Source: Pleurotus djamor
Taxonomy: Eukaryota > Basidiomycota > Agaricomycetes > Agaricales > Pleurotaceae
Assembly (NCBI GenBank): GCA_029747585.1
Contig: JAPEVF010001269.1
Span: forward strand, 1-11,687
Reading direction: 5' to 3'
Length of the DNA: 11,687 nucleotides
A program made the position numbers and the translations under genes. This document shows, one piece after another, positions 8,471-11,687 of this stretch. Position 1 is the first letter of the stretch, and every line of letters starts with the position of its first letter. Under the pieces are notes generated by a model, which was not told the DNA's origin, did not search any database, and worked only from the letters and a program-made list of their open reading frames with translations.

Positions 8471-8559
8471 TATAAAAAGGACATTCGACTCCTCTTCGTT
8501 CCCGCAATCTCCACTCTTCACCACCACCACCAACTTCAACTCTTCCCTTATCCTTCACC
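8471..8559 (+). promoter_or_regulatory. gpd core promoter and CT-rich leader
   Basis: A TATA box (TATAAAAA) lies at 8471-8478. From about 8488 to the ATG the plus strand is almost free of G and rich in C and T, with a CACCACCACCACCAAC stretch, the usual form of a highly expressed basidiomycete promoter. A start site would be expected about 30 bases downstream of the TATA box, near 8500-8515, leaving a leader of roughly 45-60 bases. Confidence 0.8.
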
Positions 8560-10047
<1,488 letters not shown>

Positions 10048-10824
10048 ATGCATTCTACCCCCTTCCCTTTATCCCCCATACGTACCTCGCCCAACTCATT
10101 CAATAACCCATGTGGGTGTACATATCTCTTCTCTCTTCTCATTCATCCATGAACGGAGCCACGATGCTCCCCCTTTCGACATCGTCCTCCACATACATTC
10201 CTTCTTTTGCTGCCTTTTTATGTTTTGTTTTGGAGAAGAGAGTTTTTAGACCAGCTTCTTATAGGAAATACCGGAGAACTGAAGAAATCATCGTTGTAGT
10301 CAAACCAAGAACAATTATTGTACCATTGCAAACCAAAATATATACGCGAACCGTTTCGTTTGAAGATGACGCTTCCTTGATTGACGATCGAAAACTAAAT
10401 CCCCTTGTCGTCCTCAAAATTACGAAGCGGTTCTATGCGTAACTTCAATGGTGTGTGTTGGGAAGGCAAGAAACTTCGAACGTTAGGGGGCAACCTATCT
10501 AGTGGATCCGAACAGAAGGTCGTTAAATGGTGATAAATACGAAGTCGCTTGGACGACGAACGAAGATAGACAAACGATGAACAGAAAACAGGTAAGCAAT
10601 GGATGCTGATGTACACGGGGATATAGAGATACACATCACGAGTACAAAGCAACGGGCAAATGTATATACACAGACGACGGGAAAAGCACCTAACGCAAGA
10701 GCAAACAAAAAGGAACGAAGAGATAGATAAAGAAGAAATCATAAAAGGGTCGTCATTGAATAAGTATAGTGGGCGTAAGCCAAGGGGAGGGGGTAGGAGT
10801 GGGTTTAAAACGGGAATGTGGTTA
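10048..10824. other. convergent 3' intergenic region
   Basis: This stretch holds the 3' flanks of gpd (plus) and of the membrane-protein gene (minus), which converge. I see no clear AATAAA on either strand; T-rich stretches near 10207-10245 could serve gpd 3' processing. A minus-strand open frame of 227 codons covers 10395-11078 and overlaps the end of the membrane-protein gene in another frame. Its predicted protein is biased toward Cys, Ser, Leu and Pro, and it is not accepted as a gene. Confidence 0.5.
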
Positions 10825-11685
10825 TCATTCGGAGTGAATCCTCCTCCTCGTCTCGAACAGGGCTTCTGACACGGTAAACGCGAGAATGACGCCAGCGGAC
10901 ACGAGCCGCCAACGTGCACCCAGTACGTCCATGCGCATAGGCGATGGCAGCAAAGGCTGAGGCCCGGCTGTGGTATCTGACGAGGACGAAACGGCGAAAG
11001 GCCACGCTTCGTACTGGCAATTATACGAATACACAACTTGACATGCGAAACGGACGATGGAAGCTGAGAGGGAGTCATATTCGAATGGCGATAGTAGATG
11101 ACGCAGTGTTGGTTTCAAATATCGATTGGAGCTAGACGTTGGGTGTTGGAATGACACGAAGGTTCCGGCGATCCAAGGGAATAACAAAGTGGGGAGCAAC
11201 CAGTGCCAAACGGTGACATAGGGAGCGAAATTTGATAGGGCTTTGAGGGGGAAGCCCGGTAATGGGATCGCAAACTTTGGAGTAACTGTCATCTATCAGA
11301 AGATTAGTGAATGTCGGTAACCAGTAGGGTTAAATGGGAAGAACTAACGGTTGACCATGTCCATGGGAGAACATGTTGCAGGATGAACATTAGCTCAAAT
11401 GTATGAATTAATCGCGCAATATTCGACGCGACTGAGAGAACGGCACGCGTTCTCTCGATGGATGATTGGAGTTTATGGGTAACCACCTCCATCGTAGGTG
11501 GGGGNCGGCGGGGGCGTCATCTCGGGGTTTACAATCACGTAGGGTCCGTGTCGGACAGACTGAACGCTGAAGGCATCTGAGGCGTCAGTCCGAGCAGGAG
11601 AGGGTGATCTGTGTACGACGAGGTGATCAAAGAACTGAGCTCTTGGTGGTGACGTTTCGTCCAAGGGAGAAACGGGATTCTTCAG
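10825..11685 (-). CDS. unrecognised membrane protein, C-terminal part, frame broken at an N
   Basis: The coding sequence is open to the right edge, so its start lies outside the window. The last exon is 10825-11292, joined through a 56-nt intron (11293-11348, GTTAGT...GATAG) to an exon from 11349 upward, reading WTWST then MTVTPKF across the junction. The visible part is about 267 residues. A Ser/Pro-rich head (VVHRSPSPARTDASDAF) and a proline run are followed by three likely membrane segments: IARLIHTFELMFILQHVLPW, YVTVWHWLLPTLLFPWIAG and RWRLVSAGVILAFTVSEALF. It ends with a basic tail, FETRRRIHSE. The frame upstream of 11505 differs from that downstream by one base. Omitting the ambiguous N at 11505 brings them into register through PPPPPPTMEVV, so a base-calling error is likely. 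The family was not recognised and no function is proposed. Confidence 0.7.
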
Positions 11686-11687
11686 CA

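Noticed and set aside
10395..11078. Longest uninterrupted open frame of the window, 227 codons, minus strand
   Set aside because: It overlaps the membrane-protein exon in another frame; that exon has a good splice junction and membrane segments, while this one has biased, low-complexity composition and no motif. Transcript or homology data could revive it.

Overview
This window looks like nuclear DNA of a filamentous basidiomycete, probably an Agaricomycete. The clear genes are split by many introns of about 50-70 nt with fungal splice and CTRAY-type branch signals, promoters lead into CT-rich leaders, and the gpd gene has its start codon alone in exon 1 plus a 5-nt exon 3. Isolated N bases (4836, 4854, 7706-7708, 7713, 11505) point to a draft assembly. 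I see no rRNA, tRNA, CRISPR array or intact transposon.

Layout: (1) 1-372 may hold the last exons of a plus-strand gene cut by the left edge. (2) 373-2990 has no gene I can defend. It contains an imperfect 48-bp direct repeat, a two-strand coding-like stretch (about 2062-2440) and a purine-rich tract with a textbook G-quadruplex motif. (3) 2993-5373 carries a run of canonical-looking introns on the plus strand, but the exons between them do not join into one reading frame. The same region and its continuation to 5890 hold many copies of an 18-bp motif, two related exon starts and a degenerate tandem repeat. It is best read as a decayed or non-coding spliced locus. (4) 6203-7200, minus strand, is the TFIIE beta subunit, with a convincing core and an abnormal 3' end. 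(5) 7201-8559 separates the divergent TFIIE-beta and gpd genes. (6) 8560-10047, plus strand, is a complete eight-exon glyceraldehyde-3-phosphate dehydrogenase gene of 336 codons. (7) 10048-10824 is a convergent 3' intergenic region. (8) 10825 to the right edge, minus strand, is the C-terminal part of an unrecognised membrane protein, with a frame break at the ambiguous base 11505.

The well-supported genes are housekeeping genes (glycolysis, RNA polymerase II initiation) with no evident shared pathway. The unusual part is the repeat-bearing, intron-rich but frameless block between 2993 and 5890, directly downstream of the damaged-looking end of TFIIE beta. I did not find a new biological system that the sequence can prove.
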